A DNA stretch of 64,000 bases from Sinosporangium siamense (GCF_016863435.1 NZ_BOOW01000002.1:1-64000), one strand, 5' to 3'. Counted from the stretch's first letter, positions 1 to 10,655 are shown. The notes: generated by a model not told the origin, from the sequence alone. Numbers and translations: made by a program.

Positions 1-91
1 GAAGAACCCGTGTGTGCTGAATATCCCAAGGGGGCCGAGGCTCCCCAGCGCGCCGGGCGTCCCGAGCGGGCCTCATGCGATGCGGTGGACG

Positions 92-568
92 TCACAGCAG
101 CCTCGACAAGGCCAGGACGTGGGCGGCCTCGCAGGCGCCGATGGAGGCGATGAGCTGGGAGAGGGAAGGGGTGGCCTCGGTGACTTGCTGGGGGCGCCCC
201 GCGGCGGCGCGGCGCTCGGCCTCGCGGAGGGTGGACAGGGTCACCTTGGCGGCCGAGGCGGTGGGGGAGGGGCTCGGGGTGGGGGAGGGGCCGCCGAGGC
301 GGCGGCGCAGCTCGGTCAGGTGGGCCTGGTGGCGCTGGAGGAAGGGCTGGAGCTCCGGGTCCTTGGCCGCGCCGGCTCTGGCGTAGAGCGTGACGATGTT
401 GGCCTTGCCCGCGACCAGCTCGCGCAAGAGTGTGGCGTCGGGGTCGGGCGTGGGGGTGGCGGCGGGTGGGGCCGCCGTGGGTGTCGAGCAGGCGCCGAGG
501 ACGGTTGTCAGGCCGAGCGCGGCGCCGGAGGCCAACAATGCGCGTCTGGTGAAGATGCGCGGACACAC
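92..568 (-). CDS. TAT-type lipoprotein, ferritin-like (DUF4439-type)
   Basis: This is a predicted secreted, lipid-anchored protein of 158 residues. The N-terminus has a twin-arginine signal (FTRRALLASG) and a lipobox ending LGAC, so Cys of LGACS would be lipidated. A Pro/Thr-rich linker follows, then a helical body resembling the ferritin-like DUF4439 domain. Function is unknown. The GTG start at 568 is chosen because GGAGG lies 7 nt upstream and it places the signal peptide at the N-terminus; longer in-frame starts put an implausible Arg-rich stretch before the signal. It is divergent from rimP. Confidence 0.7.
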   Translation of the reverse strand: MCPRIFTRRALLASGAALGLTTVLGACSTPTAAPPAATPTPDPDATLLRELVAGKANIVTLYARAGAAKDPELQPFLQRHQAHLTELRRRLGGPSPTPSPSPTASAAKVTLSTLREAERRAAAGRPQQVTEATPSLSQLIASIGACEAAHVLALSRLL

Positions 569-825
569 GGGCTGGCCTCCCAAGCCTGAGATGTGCTGGA
601 CTTTTGGGTCTCGTGGGACATATGTGACACGGTGCGGTGTGGCCTCGTGTGGCCCGGCCCGCGCATGGGCCGGGAGGTGCGTCAGCGCGTGGAGTGCCAC
701 ACAGCATCGTACGGCTCGCCAGCCCATGGCTGACCGAGTGGCGCTCTTTCCATGCCTGGGTGTGGATAGGGTTTACCGCATGGGCGAGAGACGCCCTTCG
801 AAGATTGTGACAAGAGGAGGTCGAG

Positions 826-1326
826 GTGGGCAGCGCCTTCTCTCAGGAGCGCCTGATGAAGCTCCTTTTGCCCGTTGTCGGCGCGGAGGGGTTCGACCTT
901 GAGGACATCACGGTCACCCCGGCCGGCAAGCGGCGTCTTCTGCGTGTCGTCGTCGATCGCGACGGCGGCGTGAGCCTCGACGACGTCGCCGAGGTCAGTC
1001 AGGCGGTCGGTAAGACGCTGGACTCCGAAGACGCGATGGGAGCGACCCCCTACGTCCTAGAGGTCACCTCCCCCGGAGTGGACCGCCCGCTCACCCTGCC
1101 CCGCCATTGGCGCCGCGCGACGGGACGGCTGATCAAGGCCGACCTCCGCGACGGCGGCACGGTCGAGGGACGGGTGTCGGCGGCCGACGAGTCCGGTGTG
1201 GACCTGGACGTCGCGGGATCGCCCCGCAGATTCGATTACGAAGACCTGACCCGAGGCCGGGTTCAGGTGGAATTCCGCCGCGCGGGCGACGCCGATGACG
1301 CGGACGACGACGGCGACGAAGGCTAA
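826..1326 (+). CDS. rimP: Ribosome maturation factor RimP
   Basis: RimP binds the 30S subunit and assists maturation of the small subunit. The 166 residues show the N-terminal alpha/beta domain (EGFDLEDITVTP, VVVDRDGGVSLDDVAEVS), the family motif YVLEVTSPGVDRPL and a C-terminal SH3-like half. The C-terminus ends in an acidic tail rich in Asp (ADDADDDGDE). The GTG start has GAGGAGG 5 nt upstream. It is the first gene of a translation/RNA-processing operon with nusA 12 bp downstream. Confidence 0.95.
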   Translation: MGSAFSQERLMKLLLPVVGAEGFDLEDITVTPAGKRRLLRVVVDRDGGVSLDDVAEVSQAVGKTLDSEDAMGATPYVLEVTSPGVDRPLTLPRHWRRATGRLIKADLRDGGTVEGRVSAADESGVDLDVAGSPRRFDYEDLTRGRVQVEFRRAGDADDADDDGDEG

Positions 1327-1338
1327 GGGGAGAGCCTC

Positions 1339-2343
1339 GTGGACATTGACATGAGTGTCCTTCGCAGCCTGGAGCGGGAGAAGGACATCTCCTTCGACCT
1401 GGTCGTCAGGGCGATCGAGGACGCACTGCTGATCGCCTATTTCCGCACGGAAGGTGCCGCGCCCAAGGCACGGGCGCAGCTCGACCGGCATAACGGACAT
1501 GTGACGATCTGGGCGGCAGAGCTCGACGAGAGCGGCGACGTGGTGCGGGAGTTCGATGACACTCCCGGCAACTTCAGCCGCATCGCCGCGACCACCGCCA
1601 AGCAGGTCATCCTTCAGCAGTTGCGGGACGCCGAGGACGAGATCAACTTCGGTGAGTTCGCCAGCCGTGAGGGCGAGCTGGTGGCCGGTGTGATCCAGCA
1701 GGGGCGCGATCCGCGCGTCGTGCTGGTCGACCTCGGCAAGATCGAGGCGGTCCTGCCGAGCAACGAGCAGGTCCCCGGTGAGGAATACGTGCACGGTGAG
1801 CGCATCCGCTGCTACGTGTTCCAGGTGAAGAAGGGGTCGAAGGGGCCGTCGGTGACGCTGTCGCGCACCCACCCCGGCCTCGTGAAGAAGCTCTTCGCAT
1901 TGGAGGTCCCCGAGATCGCCGACGGCACCGTGGAGATCACGGCGGTGGCGCGGGAGGCCGGCCACCGCACGAAGATCGCCGTGCGGTCGCGGCGGGCCGG
2001 GGTCAACGCCAAGGGCGCGTGCATCGGCCCGATGGGGTCACGGGTGCGTAACGTCATGACCGAGCTCCACGGCGAGAAAATCGACATCATCGACTGGTCG
2101 GAGGACCCCGCGGAGTTCGTGGGCCACGCGCTTTCACCCGCCAGGGTGTCGCGTGTGGAGGTGGTCGACCTCGACGCGCGGATGGCCCGGGTGACCGTGC
2201 CCGACTACCAGCTTTCGCTGGCCATCGGCAAGGAAGGGCAAAATGCTCGGCTTGCCGCGAAGCTCACCGGATGGAAGATCGACATCCGCTCGGATGCCCA
2301 AGCGGAGGGCGCTACCGGTTCCGCAGATGCGTCCACAAGGTAA
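1339..2343 (+). CDS. nusA: Transcription termination/antitermination factor NusA
   Basis: NusA binds RNA polymerase and nascent RNA and modulates pausing, termination and antitermination. The 334 residues comprise the N-terminal polymerase-binding domain, an S1 domain around 130-200 ([20 protein letters not shown]), KH1 around 225-275 ([14 protein letters not shown]) and KH2 near the end ([19 protein letters not shown]). The C-terminal acidic repeats of the E. coli protein are absent, as is usual outside Proteobacteria. The GTG start follows AGGGGAGA; ATG at 1351 is an alternative. The 3' end probably overlaps ylxR. Confidence 0.97.
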   Translation: MDIDMSVLRSLEREKDISFDLVVRAIEDALLIAYFRTEGAAPKARAQLDRHNGHVTIWAAELDESGDVVREFDDTPGNFSRIAATTAKQVILQQLRDAEDEINFGEFASREGELVAGVIQQGRDPRVVLVDLGKIEAVLPSNEQVPGEEYVHGERIRCYVFQVKKGSKGPSVTLSRTHPGLVKKLFALEVPEIADGTVEITAVAREAGHRTKIAVRSRRAGVNAKGACIGPMGSRVRNVMTELHGEKIDIIDWSEDPAEFVGHALSPARVSRVEVVDLDARMARVTVPDYQLSLAIGKEGQNARLAAKLTGWKIDIRSDAQAEGATGSADASTR

Positions 2344-2632
2344 GCTGGAATATGGTGGCCAGACAGCCCCGTTGAGAACGTGCGTGGGCTGTCGGGTTCG
2401 CACGGTTAAGTCCGAGCTGCTCCGCCTGGTGCTGGTTGAGGGCGTTATAGTCCCCGACCTGCGAAGACGGCTTCACGGGAGAGGTGCCTCGGTGCATCCC
2501 ACCCTGAAGTGTCTGGAGCTCGCCGAGCGACGCCGGGCCTTCTCGCGAGCGTTTCGTGTCGCCGAGGCCCTTGACACGTCGCGGGTGCGGGTGTGCCTTG
2601 AGGAGCTTCAACGTGAAGGAGAAGCCGGGTGA
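2327..2632 (+). CDS. ylxR: YlxR family protein (DUF448)
   Basis: This is a small RNA-binding-type protein found next to nusA and infB in many bacteria. The diagnostic motif is [10 protein letters not shown] near the N-terminus, followed by a basic body ([15 protein letters not shown]). The start is uncertain. ATG 2327 gives about 101 residues and overlaps nusA by 17 nt; TTG 2372, directly before RTCVGCR, is possible. The family is reported to bind RNA or RNase P RNA; no more can be inferred here. Confidence 0.88.
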   Translation: MRPQGKLEYGGQTAPLRTCVGCRVRTVKSELLRLVLVEGVIVPDLRRRLHGRGASVHPTLKCLELAERRRAFSRAFRVAEALDTSRVRVCLEELQREGEAG

Positions 2633-2773
2633 GTGGTTGCCAACGGTCATGTAGGACGCCGAGTTGATGGGTCAGATTGCGATGAGCGCCTGATGAGCAC
2701 GCGGCGATGAAGACGTCCATGTAGCGACGGTCCGGCGGCACTGCGAGCCTCCCGGGCCGAGTTAGGGAGTGCA

Positions 2774-5700
2774 GTGGCGAAGGTCCGGGTCTACGAACTC
2801 GCCAAGGAGTTCGGGGTCGAGAGCAAGGTCGTAATGGCCAAGCTCCAAGAAATGGGCGAGTTCGTCCGATCGGCGTCCTCGACGATAGAGGCACCGGTCG
2901 TCCGTAAACTGACGGAAGCTTTCCAAGGCGGGTCCAAGGGTTCGTCGGGCAGGTCTCAGCCGAGGCCGGGCCCGCGTCCGGGGGGTCATGGTTCGGCCCC
3001 GGTTCCCGCCCCTCCGGGACAGAATGTCCCCAAGCCGGGTCCGCGTCCGGGACCCCGGCCGCAGCCGGCGCCGCCGGCGCCGCCGCAGGCGCCGAGCCCG
3101 GCCGCAGCGGCCGCTCGGCCTCCGGTGCCGATGCCGCATGCCCCGCAGCCGCGCCCCGAGGCGCAGCAGCAGCAGCCCCGCGGCGACGTGCCGCGCGCCG
3201 ACGCCCCGCGTCCCGCGTCCCAGGGTCCGCGCCCCGGCCCCAGGCCGGGTCCGCGTCCCGGTCCCGGCCGTCCGGAGCGGGGGCAGGGCGACTCGGGCAG
3301 GCAGGGGCCCGCGGCTCCTCGCGAGCGTGAGCAGCGCCCGGGTGCCGGTGGTCCGAAGCCCGGTCCGCGTCCCGGCCCTCGTGGCCCGCGGCCCGGCAAC
3401 AACCCGTTCTCTTCCACCGCGAGCGGCATGGGCCAGGCCCGGCCGCCGCGTCCCGGTCGCGACGACCGGGGGCCGCGCGAGGGCGGGCCCGGTGGCCCGC
3501 GCGAGCCGCGGCGTGACGACAGAGGGCCGCGCGACGGCGCTCCCCCGCGTCCGGCGGCCGGCCGCGGTGGCCCGCCCGGTGCGGGTGGCCCGCGTCCGGC
3601 TCCTCCGGGCGGTCCCCGTCCGGGTGGCGGCGGCGGTCCTCGCCCCGGCGGTCCGCGTCCCAACCCGATGATGATGCCCTCGCGCCCGGCCTCGGGTGGC
3701 GGCGGCGGCCGTCCCGGCGGTCCCGGTGGCGGCGGTGGCCGTCCCGGCGGCGGTGCCGGGCGTCCGGGTGGCGGCGGCGGTCGCGGCGGCGTCGGCGCCC
3801 CGCGCGCCGGTGGCGGTGGCGGCGGTCGTCCGGGTGCTCCCGGCACCGGCGGTCCCGGTGGCGGTGGCGGCGGTTTCGGCGGTCGTCCCGGTGGCGGCGG
3901 TGGCCGCGGCCGAGGCGGCGGCACGGCCGGCGCGTTCGGTCGACCGGGCGGTCGGCCGACCCGCGGTCGCAAGTCCAAGCGCCAGCGTCGTCAAGAGTTC
4001 GACAACATGCAGGCGCCGGCGATCGGCGGCGTCTCCATCCCGCGTGGCGGTGGCCAGTCCATCCGTCTTCCGCGCGGTTCGTCGCTGAGCGACTTCGCCG
4101 ACAAGATCGGGGTCAACCCGGCGTCGCTGGTGCAGATCATGATGCACCTCGGCGAGATGGTGACCGCGACTCAGTCGGTCAACGAGGAGACGCTTCAGCT
4201 TCTCGGCGCGGAGCTCGACTACTCGATCCAGGTGGTCAGCCCCGAGGACGAGGACCGCGAGCTGCTCGAGTCGTTCGACATCGAGTTCGGCGAGGACGAG
4301 GGCGACGACTCCGACCTCATCGCGCGCCCGCCGGTCGTGACCGTCATGGGTCACGTCGACCACGGTAAGACCAAGCTGCTCGACGCGATCCGCAAGACCA
4401 ACGTGGTGGCGCGCGAGGCCGGCGGCATCACGCAGCACATCGGCGCCTACCAGGTGGCGACGGAGGTCGACGGCGCCGAGCGCAAGATCACCTTCATCGA
4501 CACCCCGGGTCACGAGGCGTTCACCGCCATGCGTGCCCGCGGCGCCGAGACCACCGACCTGGTGGTGCTGGTGGTCGCCGCCGACGACGGTGTGAAGCCG
4601 CAGACGAGCGAGGCCATCGACCACGCCACGGCGGCCGGTGTGCCGATCGTGGTCGCGGTCAACAAGGTCGACAAGGAGGGCGCCGACCCCAGCCGGGTGC
4701 GGGCGCAGCTCACCGAATACGGCCTGGTCGCCGAGGAATACGGCGGCTCGACCATGTTCGTCGACATCTCCGCTCTGCGCGGCACCGGCATCGACGCCCT
4801 CCTCGAGGCCGTCGTGCTCACCGCCGACGCCGAGCTCGACCTGCGGGCCAACCCGACGCAGTCCGCTCAGGGCATCGCGATCGAGGCCCACCTCGACCGG
4901 GGCCGCGGCCCCGTGGCGACCGTGCTGGTCCAGCGCGGCACGCTGAAGGTCGGCGACTCGATCGTCTGTGGCCAGGCCTACGGCCGCGTCCGCGCCATGC
5001 TCGACGAGAACAACAACCCGGTGAGCGAGGCCACGCCGTCCCGTCCCGTGCTCGTGCTCGGCCTCACGGCCGTGCCCGGCGCCGGTGACAACTTCCTCGT
5101 CGTCGAGGACGACAGGACCGGCCGCCAGATCGCCGACCAGCGCACCGCCCGTGCGCGCAACGCCGAAATGGCCTCGCGCCGCGCCCGCCGCACCCTTGAA
5201 GACCTCTTCAAGGACATGGAGCGCGGCGAGACGCAAGAGCTCGTCCTCATCCTCAAGGGTGACGTGTCGGGTTCGGTCGAGGCCCTGGAGGACTCGCTGG
5301 TCAAGATCGACGTCGGTGAGGAGGTCGGCCTGCGCATCATCCGCCGCGGCGTCGGCGCGATCACGCAGGACGACGTCAACCTGGCCATCACCGGTGACGC
5401 CATCATCATCGGCTTCAACGTCCGGCCTGAGCGCAACGCCCAGGAGCTCGCCGACCGCGAGGGCGTCGAGCTGCGGTTCTACTCGGTCATCTACCAGGCG
5501 ATCGAGGAGATCGAGGCGGCCCTCAAGGGCATGCTCAAGCCCGAGTTCGAAGAGGCCAGGCTCGGCACCGCCGAAGTCCGCGAGGTCTTCAAGGTGCCGA
5601 AGATCGGCAACGTCGCGGGTTGCATCGTCCGCTCCGGCACGATCACTCGCAACAGCAAGGCCCGGATCATCCGCGACGGTGTCGTGGTGGCCGACAACCT

Positions 5701-5845
5701 CTCCGTCACGTCGCTGCGCCGCTTCAAGGACGACGCGACCGAGGTCCGTGAGGGCTTCGAGTGTGGCATCGGGGTCGGCTACAACGACATCAAGATCGAG
5801 GACACGATCGAGACGTTCGAGATGCGGGAGAAGCCGAGGGCCTGA
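2774..5845 (+). CDS. infB: Translation initiation factor IF-2
   Basis: IF-2 is the GTPase that brings initiator tRNA to the 30S subunit and promotes subunit joining. The protein has 1023 residues. The N-terminal IF2-N domain ([19 protein letters not shown]) is followed by about 350 residues of Gly/Pro/Arg-rich low complexity, then a second IF2-N-like segment. The G domain starts near residue 525 ([18 protein letters not shown]), followed by domains II-IV. The long Gly/Pro insert is typical of actinobacterial IF-2 and produces very long false open frames on the other strand. The GTG start has AGGGAG just upstream. Confidence 0.98.
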   Translation: MAKVRVYELAKEFGVESKVVMAKLQEMGEFVRSASSTIEAPVVRKLTEAFQGGSKGSSGRSQPRPGPRPGGHGSAPVPAPPGQNVPKPGPRPGPRPQPAPPAPPQAPSPAAAAARPPVPMPHAPQPRPEAQQQQPRGDVPRADAPRPASQGPRPGPRPGPRPGPGRPERGQGDSGRQGPAAPREREQRPGAGGPKPGPRPGPRGPRPGNNPFSSTASGMGQARPPRPGRDDRGPREGGPGGPREPRRDDRGPRDGAPPRPAAGRGGPPGAGGPRPAPPGGPRPGGGGGPRPGGPRPNPMMMPSRPASGGGGGRPGGPGGGGGRPGGGAGRPGGGGGRGGVGAPRAGGGGGGRPGAPGTGGPGGGGGGFGGRPGGGGGRGRGGGTAGAFGRPGGRPTRGRKSKRQRRQEFDNMQAPAIGGVSIPRGGGQSIRLPRGSSLSDFADKIGVNPASLVQIMMHLGEMVTATQSVNEETLQLLGAELDYSIQVVSPEDEDRELLESFDIEFGEDEGDDSDLIARPPVVTVMGHVDHGKTKLLDAIRKTNVVAREAGGITQHIGAYQVATEVDGAERKITFIDTPGHEAFTAMRARGAETTDLVVLVVAADDGVKPQTSEAIDHATAAGVPIVVAVNKVDKEGADPSRVRAQLTEYGLVAEEYGGSTMFVDISALRGTGIDALLEAVVLTADAELDLRANPTQSAQGIAIEAHLDRGRGPVATVLVQRGTLKVGDSIVCGQAYGRVRAMLDENNNPVSEATPSRPVLVLGLTAVPGAGDNFLVVEDDRTGRQIADQRTARARNAEMASRRARRTLEDLFKDMERGETQELVLILKGDVSGSVEALEDSLVKIDVGEEVGLRIIRRGVGAITQDDVNLAITGDAIIIGFNVRPERNAQELADREGVELRFYSVIYQAIEEIEAALKGMLKPEFEEARLGTAEVREVFKVPKIGNVAGCIVRSGTITRNSKARIIRDGVVVADNLSVTSLRRFKDDATEVREGFECGIGVGYNDIKIEDTIETFEMREKPRA

Positions 5846-5856
5846 CGGCTGTCGTC

Positions 5857-5884
5857 GGCGTCCGGCGGGCAACCGCCGGACGCC
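5857..5884 (+). terminator. Hairpin after infB
   Basis: A perfect 12-bp stem (GGCGTCCGGCGG paired with CCGCCGGACGCC) with a GCAA loop starts 12 nt after the infB stop. There is no T-run, which is common for actinobacterial terminators. It may only attenuate, because the operon continues with the YlxP gene. Confidence 0.6.
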
Positions 5885-5991
5885 ACTCACGCGCCGGGGC
5901 CGGCCACATGCGGGGTTTCCACCGCGGCCCTCCGTCCGGCTCCGTCCGCGCGTCCCCTATCGAGATCCGACCCACGCGGTGGTCACCCACG

Positions 5992-6291
5992 ATGTATGTC
6001 GGTGCCCTGTCTCTTGACATCCTGCTCGGCGACGTCAGGTCGCTGAAGCAGAAGCGCTCCGTAGTCCGCCCGCTCGTCGCCGAGCTGAAGCGGCGTTTCC
6101 CCGCCGTGGCCGTCGCCGAGACCGGCCATCTCGACCTTCACCGCCGGGCTCAGATCGGCGTGGCCGTGGTGTCCGCCACGGCGGCCAACTGCGGAGAGGT
6201 GCTCGCCGCCTGCGAACGCGCGGTGGCGTTCCACCCGGAGATCGAACTACTGTCCGCCAGGCAGCGGCTTTTCCACGACGAAGACGAATGA
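5992..6291 (+). CDS. YlxP-like protein (DUF503)
   Basis: This 99-residue protein belongs to the DUF503/YlxP family, small ferredoxin-fold-like proteins encoded between infB and rbfA in many Gram-positive bacteria. The start MYVGALSLDILLGDVRSLKQKRS is characteristic of the family. ATG 5992 is used because it places the conserved N-terminus at the start. The molecular function is not established. The neighbours imply a link to ribosome assembly or translation. Confidence 0.9.
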   Translation: MYVGALSLDILLGDVRSLKQKRSVVRPLVAELKRRFPAVAVAETGHLDLHRRAQIGVAVVSATAANCGEVLAACERAVAFHPEIELLSARQRLFHDEDE

Positions 6292-6398
6292 CCACGGCCG
6301 GTGTGGAGCCGCCCTGCACACCGGCCCCGCGAGGGGGAGAAGGACGCGCACCCGGGCGTCCTCCTGCCTCGCATACTCTGAATAGAGGGGGAGCGATT

Positions 6399-6875
6399 AT
6401 GGACGCCGCACGTGCGCGCAAACTCGCCGACCGCATCCAGCAGGTTGTCGCCGAAATGCTGGAGCGGCGGATCAAGGACCCGCGTCTCGGGTTCGTGACC
6501 ATCACCGACACCCGCATCACGGCCGATCTGCGCGACGCGACGGTCTTCTACACCGTGTTCGGATCGGACGCCGAGCGTGCCGACACCGCCGCCGCGCTCG
6601 ACAGCGCCAGGGGTGTGATCCGTTCCGAGGTGGGCCGCCAGACCGGGCTCCGTCACACGCCGACCCTCACCTTCACCCACGACCCGCTGCCCGACAGCGC
6701 CAAGCACATCGACGACCTCCTCTCGGAGGCGAAGGCCAGGGACGCCGAGATCGCCAAGCGCGCCGAGGGTGCGAGCCACGCGGGCGAGGCCGACCCCTAT
6801 CGCAAGCCCGAGCTCGACGGAGATGAGGAGCCGGAGGACGAGCCGTCCGGCCGCGCGGGATCCCCGGCGACGTGA
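6399..6875 (+). CDS. rbfA: 30S ribosome-binding factor RbfA
   Basis: RbfA is a KH-type cold-shock factor that binds immature 30S particles and helps 16S rRNA 5'-end maturation. The 158-residue protein shows the family pattern (RKLADRIQQVVAEMLERRIKDP, GFVTITDTRITADLRDATVF). It extends into an acidic, probably disordered C-tail (ELDGDEEPEDEPS). ATG 6399 is preceded by AGGGGGAG. The end overlaps the next gene by 4 nt (GTGA), suggesting translational coupling. Confidence 0.96.
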   Translation: MDAARARKLADRIQQVVAEMLERRIKDPRLGFVTITDTRITADLRDATVFYTVFGSDAERADTAAALDSARGVIRSEVGRQTGLRHTPTLTFTHDPLPDSAKHIDDLLSEAKARDAEIAKRAEGASHAGEADPYRKPELDGDEEPEDEPSGRAGSPAT

Positions 6876-7915
6876 CGGCCTCGGCACGCGGAGGCCCGGC
6901 CGCAGGCACCCGGCACCCCGAGTGGAAGATCACCGAAGGTGACTGGGAGCGTGCGGTCGAGCTGGTCACATCGGCGGACGAGATAGCCCTGGCGTGCCAT
7001 GTCGCGCCGGACGGCGACGCTCTGGGCTCGATGCTGGCCTTCGGCCAGGCGATGCGCGCGCTCGGCAAGCGCGTGGTCGCCTCCTTCGGCGACCGCGTCT
7101 TCCGCGTGCCGCGGCTGCTCGGCTTCCTGCCGGGCCAGGAGTTGCTGGTGCCACCCGCCGCCTATCCCGCCGCCCCGGCGCTGATGGTCACCTTCGACGC
7201 CTCCACCGTCGACCGTCTCGGCCTGCTGACCCGCAGCGCCACCCTGGCGGAGGCCCTGATCGTGGTCGACCACCACCCGTCCTACACCGGTTTTGGCACG
7301 CTGGGGCTGGTCGATCCGGCGGCGGCGGCCACGGCGGTGCTGGTGGAGGAGTTCATCCACCGCCTGGGTGTGCCCGTGAGCACCGAGATCGCGGCGTGCC
7401 TCTACACGGGCCTGGCGACCGACACCGGATCGTTCAAATACTCCTCCACCTCGCCGTCCGCGCACGCCATGGCAGGCCGGCTGATCTCCACCGGGCTGAG
7501 GCCCGAGCAGATCGCCCGCGATCTGTGGGACCGTTCCCCTTACGGTTATCTGAAGGTGCTCGGGGCGGCCCTCGACAGGGTCGTCCTGGAACCCGAGGCC
7601 GCGGGGGGACAGGGGCTGGTGTGGACCTACGTCACCCATGCCGACCGGATCGCCCAGGATCTTCCGTACGACGAGGTGGAAGGCATCATCGACGTCGTAC
7701 GGCGGGCCGACGAGGCCGATGTGGCGGTCGTGCTGAAACAGGACGACGAGGGGGCCTGGCAGGTGTCCATCCGCTCCAAGGGCGCGGTGGACGTCGCCAG
7801 GATCGCCACCGAGCTCGGCGGCGGCGGGCATGTCTCCGCCGCGGGGTTCACCTCCTATGAGACCGTCGACACCACCATGGCCAGATTCCGCGATTTGCTG
7901 AGGACTCCGCATTGA
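6872..7915 (+). CDS. DHH/DHHA1 phosphoesterase, NrnA-like (nanoRNase / pAp phosphatase)
   Basis: Family members degrade 2-5 nt RNA oligonucleotides and/or dephosphorylate 3'-phosphoadenosine 5'-phosphate. The 347 residues contain the DHH-family metal motifs: [11 protein letters not shown] near residue 50, VVDHHPS near 132 and ATDTGSFKY. The C-terminal DHHA1 substrate motif is [11 protein letters not shown]. The GTG start overlaps the rbfA stop and the stop overlaps the TTG start of truB, so it is embedded in the operon. The in vivo substrate cannot be decided from sequence. Confidence 0.92.
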   Translation: MTASARGGPAAGTRHPEWKITEGDWERAVELVTSADEIALACHVAPDGDALGSMLAFGQAMRALGKRVVASFGDRVFRVPRLLGFLPGQELLVPPAAYPAAPALMVTFDASTVDRLGLLTRSATLAEALIVVDHHPSYTGFGTLGLVDPAAAATAVLVEEFIHRLGVPVSTEIAACLYTGLATDTGSFKYSSTSPSAHAMAGRLISTGLRPEQIARDLWDRSPYGYLKVLGAALDRVVLEPEAAGGQGLVWTYVTHADRIAQDLPYDEVEGIIDVVRRADEADVAVVLKQDDEGAWQVSIRSKGAVDVARIATELGGGGHVSAAGFTSYETVDTTMARFRDLLRTPH

Positions 7916-8811
7916 CCAGCCAGAGGCCCCGTCGCCCCCCGCCTCCGAGCGGATTGATCATCGTCGACAAGCCCGCGGGCTGGACTTCGCACGATGTGGT
8001 GGCCAAACTGCGCGGCATCGCCGGCACCCGCAAGGTGGGGCACGCCGGCACCCTCGATCCCATGGCCACCGGGGTGCTGGTGGTGGGGGTCGAGAAGGCC
8101 ACCCGCCTGCTCGGGCACCTCGCGCTGACCGACAAGGTCTACGAGGCGACGATCAGGCTCGGCGTGACCACCACGACCGACGACGCCGAAGGCGAGATCG
8201 TCGCCACCGCTTCGGCCGCCGAGGTGACCGATGAGGGCGTGGCCGAGGGCGTTAAGGCCCTGACCGGGCGCATCATGCAGATCCCGCCGCAGGTCAGCGC
8301 GATCAAGGTCAACGGTGAGCGGGCCTACAAGCGGGCCAGGGCCGGTGAGGAGGTCGAGCTGCGGGCCAGACCGGTCACGGTGAGCGCCTTCGAGATCACC
8401 GGCCTGCGCCGGGCGGGCGAGGCCCTCGACGTCGACGCGGTCGTGACGTGTTCGAGCGGCACCTACATCCGGTCGCTCGCCCGCGACCTCGGCGCGTCTC
8501 TCGGGGTGGGCGGCCATCTGACCGCGCTTCGCCGTACTCGCGTCGGCCCCTATGACCTCGCCGGGGCCCGCACGCTGGACGAGCTGGCTCAGCGGTGCGA
8601 GATCATGCCGATCGGCGAGGCCGTCTCGGCGGCCTTCCCGCGGCGCGACGTCGGCGAGGACGAGGCGCGGCTCGTGTCCCACGGCGGGCGGCTCGCCCCC
8701 GCCGGGCTGGGGACGGGCCCCATCGGGGTGTTCGCCCCGGACGGCACCTTGCTCGCCCTCGTCGTGGAGGACGCGCGAGGGGCCAAACCACTCGCGGTGT
8801 TCGTGCCGTAG
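7912..8811 (+). CDS. truB: tRNA pseudouridine(55) synthase TruB
   Basis: TruB converts U55 of the tRNA T-loop to pseudouridine. The catalytic Asp is D49 in [13 protein letters not shown]. The [15 protein letters not shown] motif and a C-terminal PUA-like part are present, for 299 residues in total. The TTG start overlaps the upstream stop by 4 nt. The next gene, ribF, follows in the same direction. Confidence 0.96.
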   Translation: MTSQRPRRPPPPSGLIIVDKPAGWTSHDVVAKLRGIAGTRKVGHAGTLDPMATGVLVVGVEKATRLLGHLALTDKVYEATIRLGVTTTTDDAEGEIVATASAAEVTDEGVAEGVKALTGRIMQIPPQVSAIKVNGERAYKRARAGEEVELRARPVTVSAFEITGLRRAGEALDVDAVVTCSSGTYIRSLARDLGASLGVGGHLTALRRTRVGPYDLAGARTLDELAQRCEIMPIGEAVSAAFPRRDVGEDEARLVSHGGRLAPAGLGTGPIGVFAPDGTLLALVVEDARGAKPLAVFVP

Positions 8812-8886
8812 GCCCCCGGTGGCGGCCGGCGGAGATGTCCATGGCAGGCTTGGGGAAGCTGATCCGACGTGAGGAACGAGGTTGAC

Positions 8887-9843
8887 GTGCTGGGCTGGCA
8901 CGGACTCGACGAGGTGCCCGGCGACTGGGGCTGCTCCGTCGTCACGATAGGCGTGTTCGACGGGGTGCACCTCGGCCACCGCCGGGTGATCGAGCGGGGG
9001 GCCGCCCGGGCGCGCGAGCTGGGTTCGCCGCTGGTGCTGGTGACCTTCGACCCGCCGCCCGCCGAGGTGGTCAAGCCCGGTTCGCGCCCGGCGCGCCTCA
9101 CCACGGCCAGACACCGCACGGAGCTCCTGGCGGAGCTCGGGGTGGACGTCTTGTGCGTCGTGCCGTTCACGGTGGAGTTCTCGCGGCTCAGCCCCGAGGA
9201 GTTCGCACAGACCGTGCTGGCCGACCGGCTGCGCGCGTCCGCCGTCGTGGTGGGCGCCGACTTCCATTTCGGTCACATGGCCGCAGGAGACCTTGAAACC
9301 CTCCGGACGCTGGGTGACAAACACGATTTCACGGTTGAGGGGGTGCCACTGGTGACGGGCACACAGACCGTCTCCTCCAGTCTGGTTCGCGATCACCTGG
9401 TCGAAGGCGACGTCGAGGCCGCGGCCAGGGCGCTCGGCCGTCCGCACCGGGTCGAGGGCATCGTGGTCAGGGGCTACCAGCGCGGGCGCACACTTGGCTT
9501 TCCCACCGCCAACGTGGAGTCGCCGCCGCAGACGGCGATCCCGGCGGACGGCGTCTACGCCGGCTGGCTGAGATGCCTGCCGGTCGGCAACATCCCCGCG
9601 GCGTACGGCGGAGCCCGCTGGCCGGCCGCGATCTCGGTCGGCACCAACCCGACGTTCGACGGGGTGCCGCGCACGGTCGAGGCTTATGCGCTCGACCATG
9701 ATGATCTAGACCTGTACGGCGCACATGTCGCGGTCGAGTTCGGGGCGAGGCTCCGGGACAATCTGAGATTTGACTCGATCGAGGCGCTTGTTGCACAGAT
9801 CCATGCTGATGTTGTTCAGGTGCGGGTGTTGACGGCATCGTAG
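8887..9843 (+). CDS. ribF: Bifunctional riboflavin kinase / FAD synthetase
   Basis: RibF phosphorylates riboflavin to FMN and adenylates FMN to FAD. The N-terminal nucleotidyltransferase domain has GVFDGVHLGHRRVI, and the C-terminal flavokinase domain has GRTLGFPTANVE followed by TNPTFDG. GTG 8887 is favoured because GAGGAACGAGG lies immediately upstream; GTG 8869 in the same frame is the alternative. It is the last gene of the rimP operon before the rpsO leader. Confidence 0.95.
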   Translation: MLGWHGLDEVPGDWGCSVVTIGVFDGVHLGHRRVIERGAARARELGSPLVLVTFDPPPAEVVKPGSRPARLTTARHRTELLAELGVDVLCVVPFTVEFSRLSPEEFAQTVLADRLRASAVVVGADFHFGHMAAGDLETLRTLGDKHDFTVEGVPLVTGTQTVSSSLVRDHLVEGDVEAAARALGRPHRVEGIVVRGYQRGRTLGFPTANVESPPQTAIPADGVYAGWLRCLPVGNIPAAYGGARWPAAISVGTNPTFDGVPRTVEAYALDHDDLDLYGAHVAVEFGARLRDNLRFDSIEALVAQIHADVVQVRVLTAS

Positions 9844-10017
9844 AGAAACGCTTTGCCTTGTCATTGCCTGACCGGTTTGCCCCTTGGATGCCGCTTGGCA
9901 CACACCAGTGCCCCAGAAAACGAGCGTAGTTTTCCAGGGCTGTCAAGGTGGTAACCTTGCATGTCGGCCTTGTAGCGGAGTCATCGTTGGCTCACGTCGG
10001 CTCGCCACGGCGACTGT

Positions 10018-10062
10018 TGGCACGCACGGTCGTTCGGGGATTCCCAACGGATTCGCGTGCCA
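10018..10062 (+). promoter_or_regulatory. Structured 5' leader of rpsO (possible S15 autoregulatory RNA)
   Basis: TGGCACGC (10018-10025) pairs with GCGTGCCA (10055-10062). An inner hairpin CGTT-C-GGG / CCC-AACG with a GATT loop lies inside it. The structure ends about 10 nt before the GAGGAG ribosome binding site of rpsO. S15 represses its own translation through mRNA leaders in several bacteria, including actinobacterial examples. That this leader binds S15 is inference. Confidence 0.45.
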
Positions 10063-10083
10063 CATCGCATTGAGGAGAGCCGC

Positions 10084-10353
10084 GTGTCACTTGACACAGC
10101 TGCCAAAAAGCAGATCATCGGAGAGTATGCCACCGTCGAGGGTGACACCGGGTCGCCCGAGGTCCAGGTGGCGCTGCTCACCAAGCGCATCAGTGAGCTC
10201 ACCGAGCACCTGAAGACGCACAAGCACGACCACCACAGCCGTCGTGGCCTGCTTCTGCTGGTCGGCCGCCGCCGTCGTCTTCTGAAATACCTTCAGAACA
10301 ACGACATCCAGCGTTACCGGTCGCTCATCGAGCGGCTCGGTCTCCGCCGATAG
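10084..10353 (+). CDS. rpsO: 30S ribosomal protein S15
   Basis: S15 is a primary 16S rRNA-binding protein of the small-subunit platform. The 89 residues match the family ([57 protein letters not shown]). GTG 10084 is preceded by GAGGAG. A folded leader lies upstream and a strong terminator directly downstream. pnp follows, the usual rpsO-pnp pair. Confidence 0.98.
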   Translation: MSLDTAAKKQIIGEYATVEGDTGSPEVQVALLTKRISELTEHLKTHKHDHHSRRGLLLLVGRRRRLLKYLQNNDIQRYRSLIERLGLRR

Positions 10354-10359
10354 CGGGGA

Positions 10360-10387
10360 AAGGGAGCGGCGTCCACGCCGCTCCCTT
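10360..10387 (+). terminator. rpsO terminator
   Basis: A perfect 12-bp stem (AAGGGAGCGGCG / CGCCGCTCCCTT) with a TCCA loop lies 7 nt after the rpsO stop. Read-through into pnp is likely to be partial, as in other bacteria. Confidence 0.75.
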
Positions 10388-10642
10388 CTCATATGGGGGC
10401 CCTCGGCGCGTCGCGCCACCAGGGGGCACCCACAGTGAGCAAACTGAATAGCCGAGAAAGTGCCCCGCGTCCGCTCAGCACCACGCGACCCGCGACGCCT
10501 GCGGGCCGGTCCTCGGTAGTGGCCTCCGGTGGCAGGGCGACGCGCCCTCCGCACCGGACGCTTCGATCGAAGACCGGCGCTGCACATGACGGGGAGCAGG
10601 AGTACGGCAGTGACCGTTGGTCCGGATGCGGGCGACCGACCT

Positions 10643-10650
10643 AAGGAGGT
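10643..10650 (+). promoter_or_regulatory. Consensus Shine-Dalgarno of pnp
   Basis: AAGGAGGT, fully complementary to the 16S rRNA 3' end, sits 5 nt before GTG 10656. It decides the pnp start over the in-frame TTG at 10617. Confidence 0.85.
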
Positions 10651-10655
10651 CCCCC

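Noticed and set aside
2762-5890. A 1042-codon open frame antisense to infB.
   Set aside because: It mirrors the third-position GC of infB, has long Ala/Thr/Arg or Pro/Gly runs and no domain. IF-2 on the plus strand is certain.
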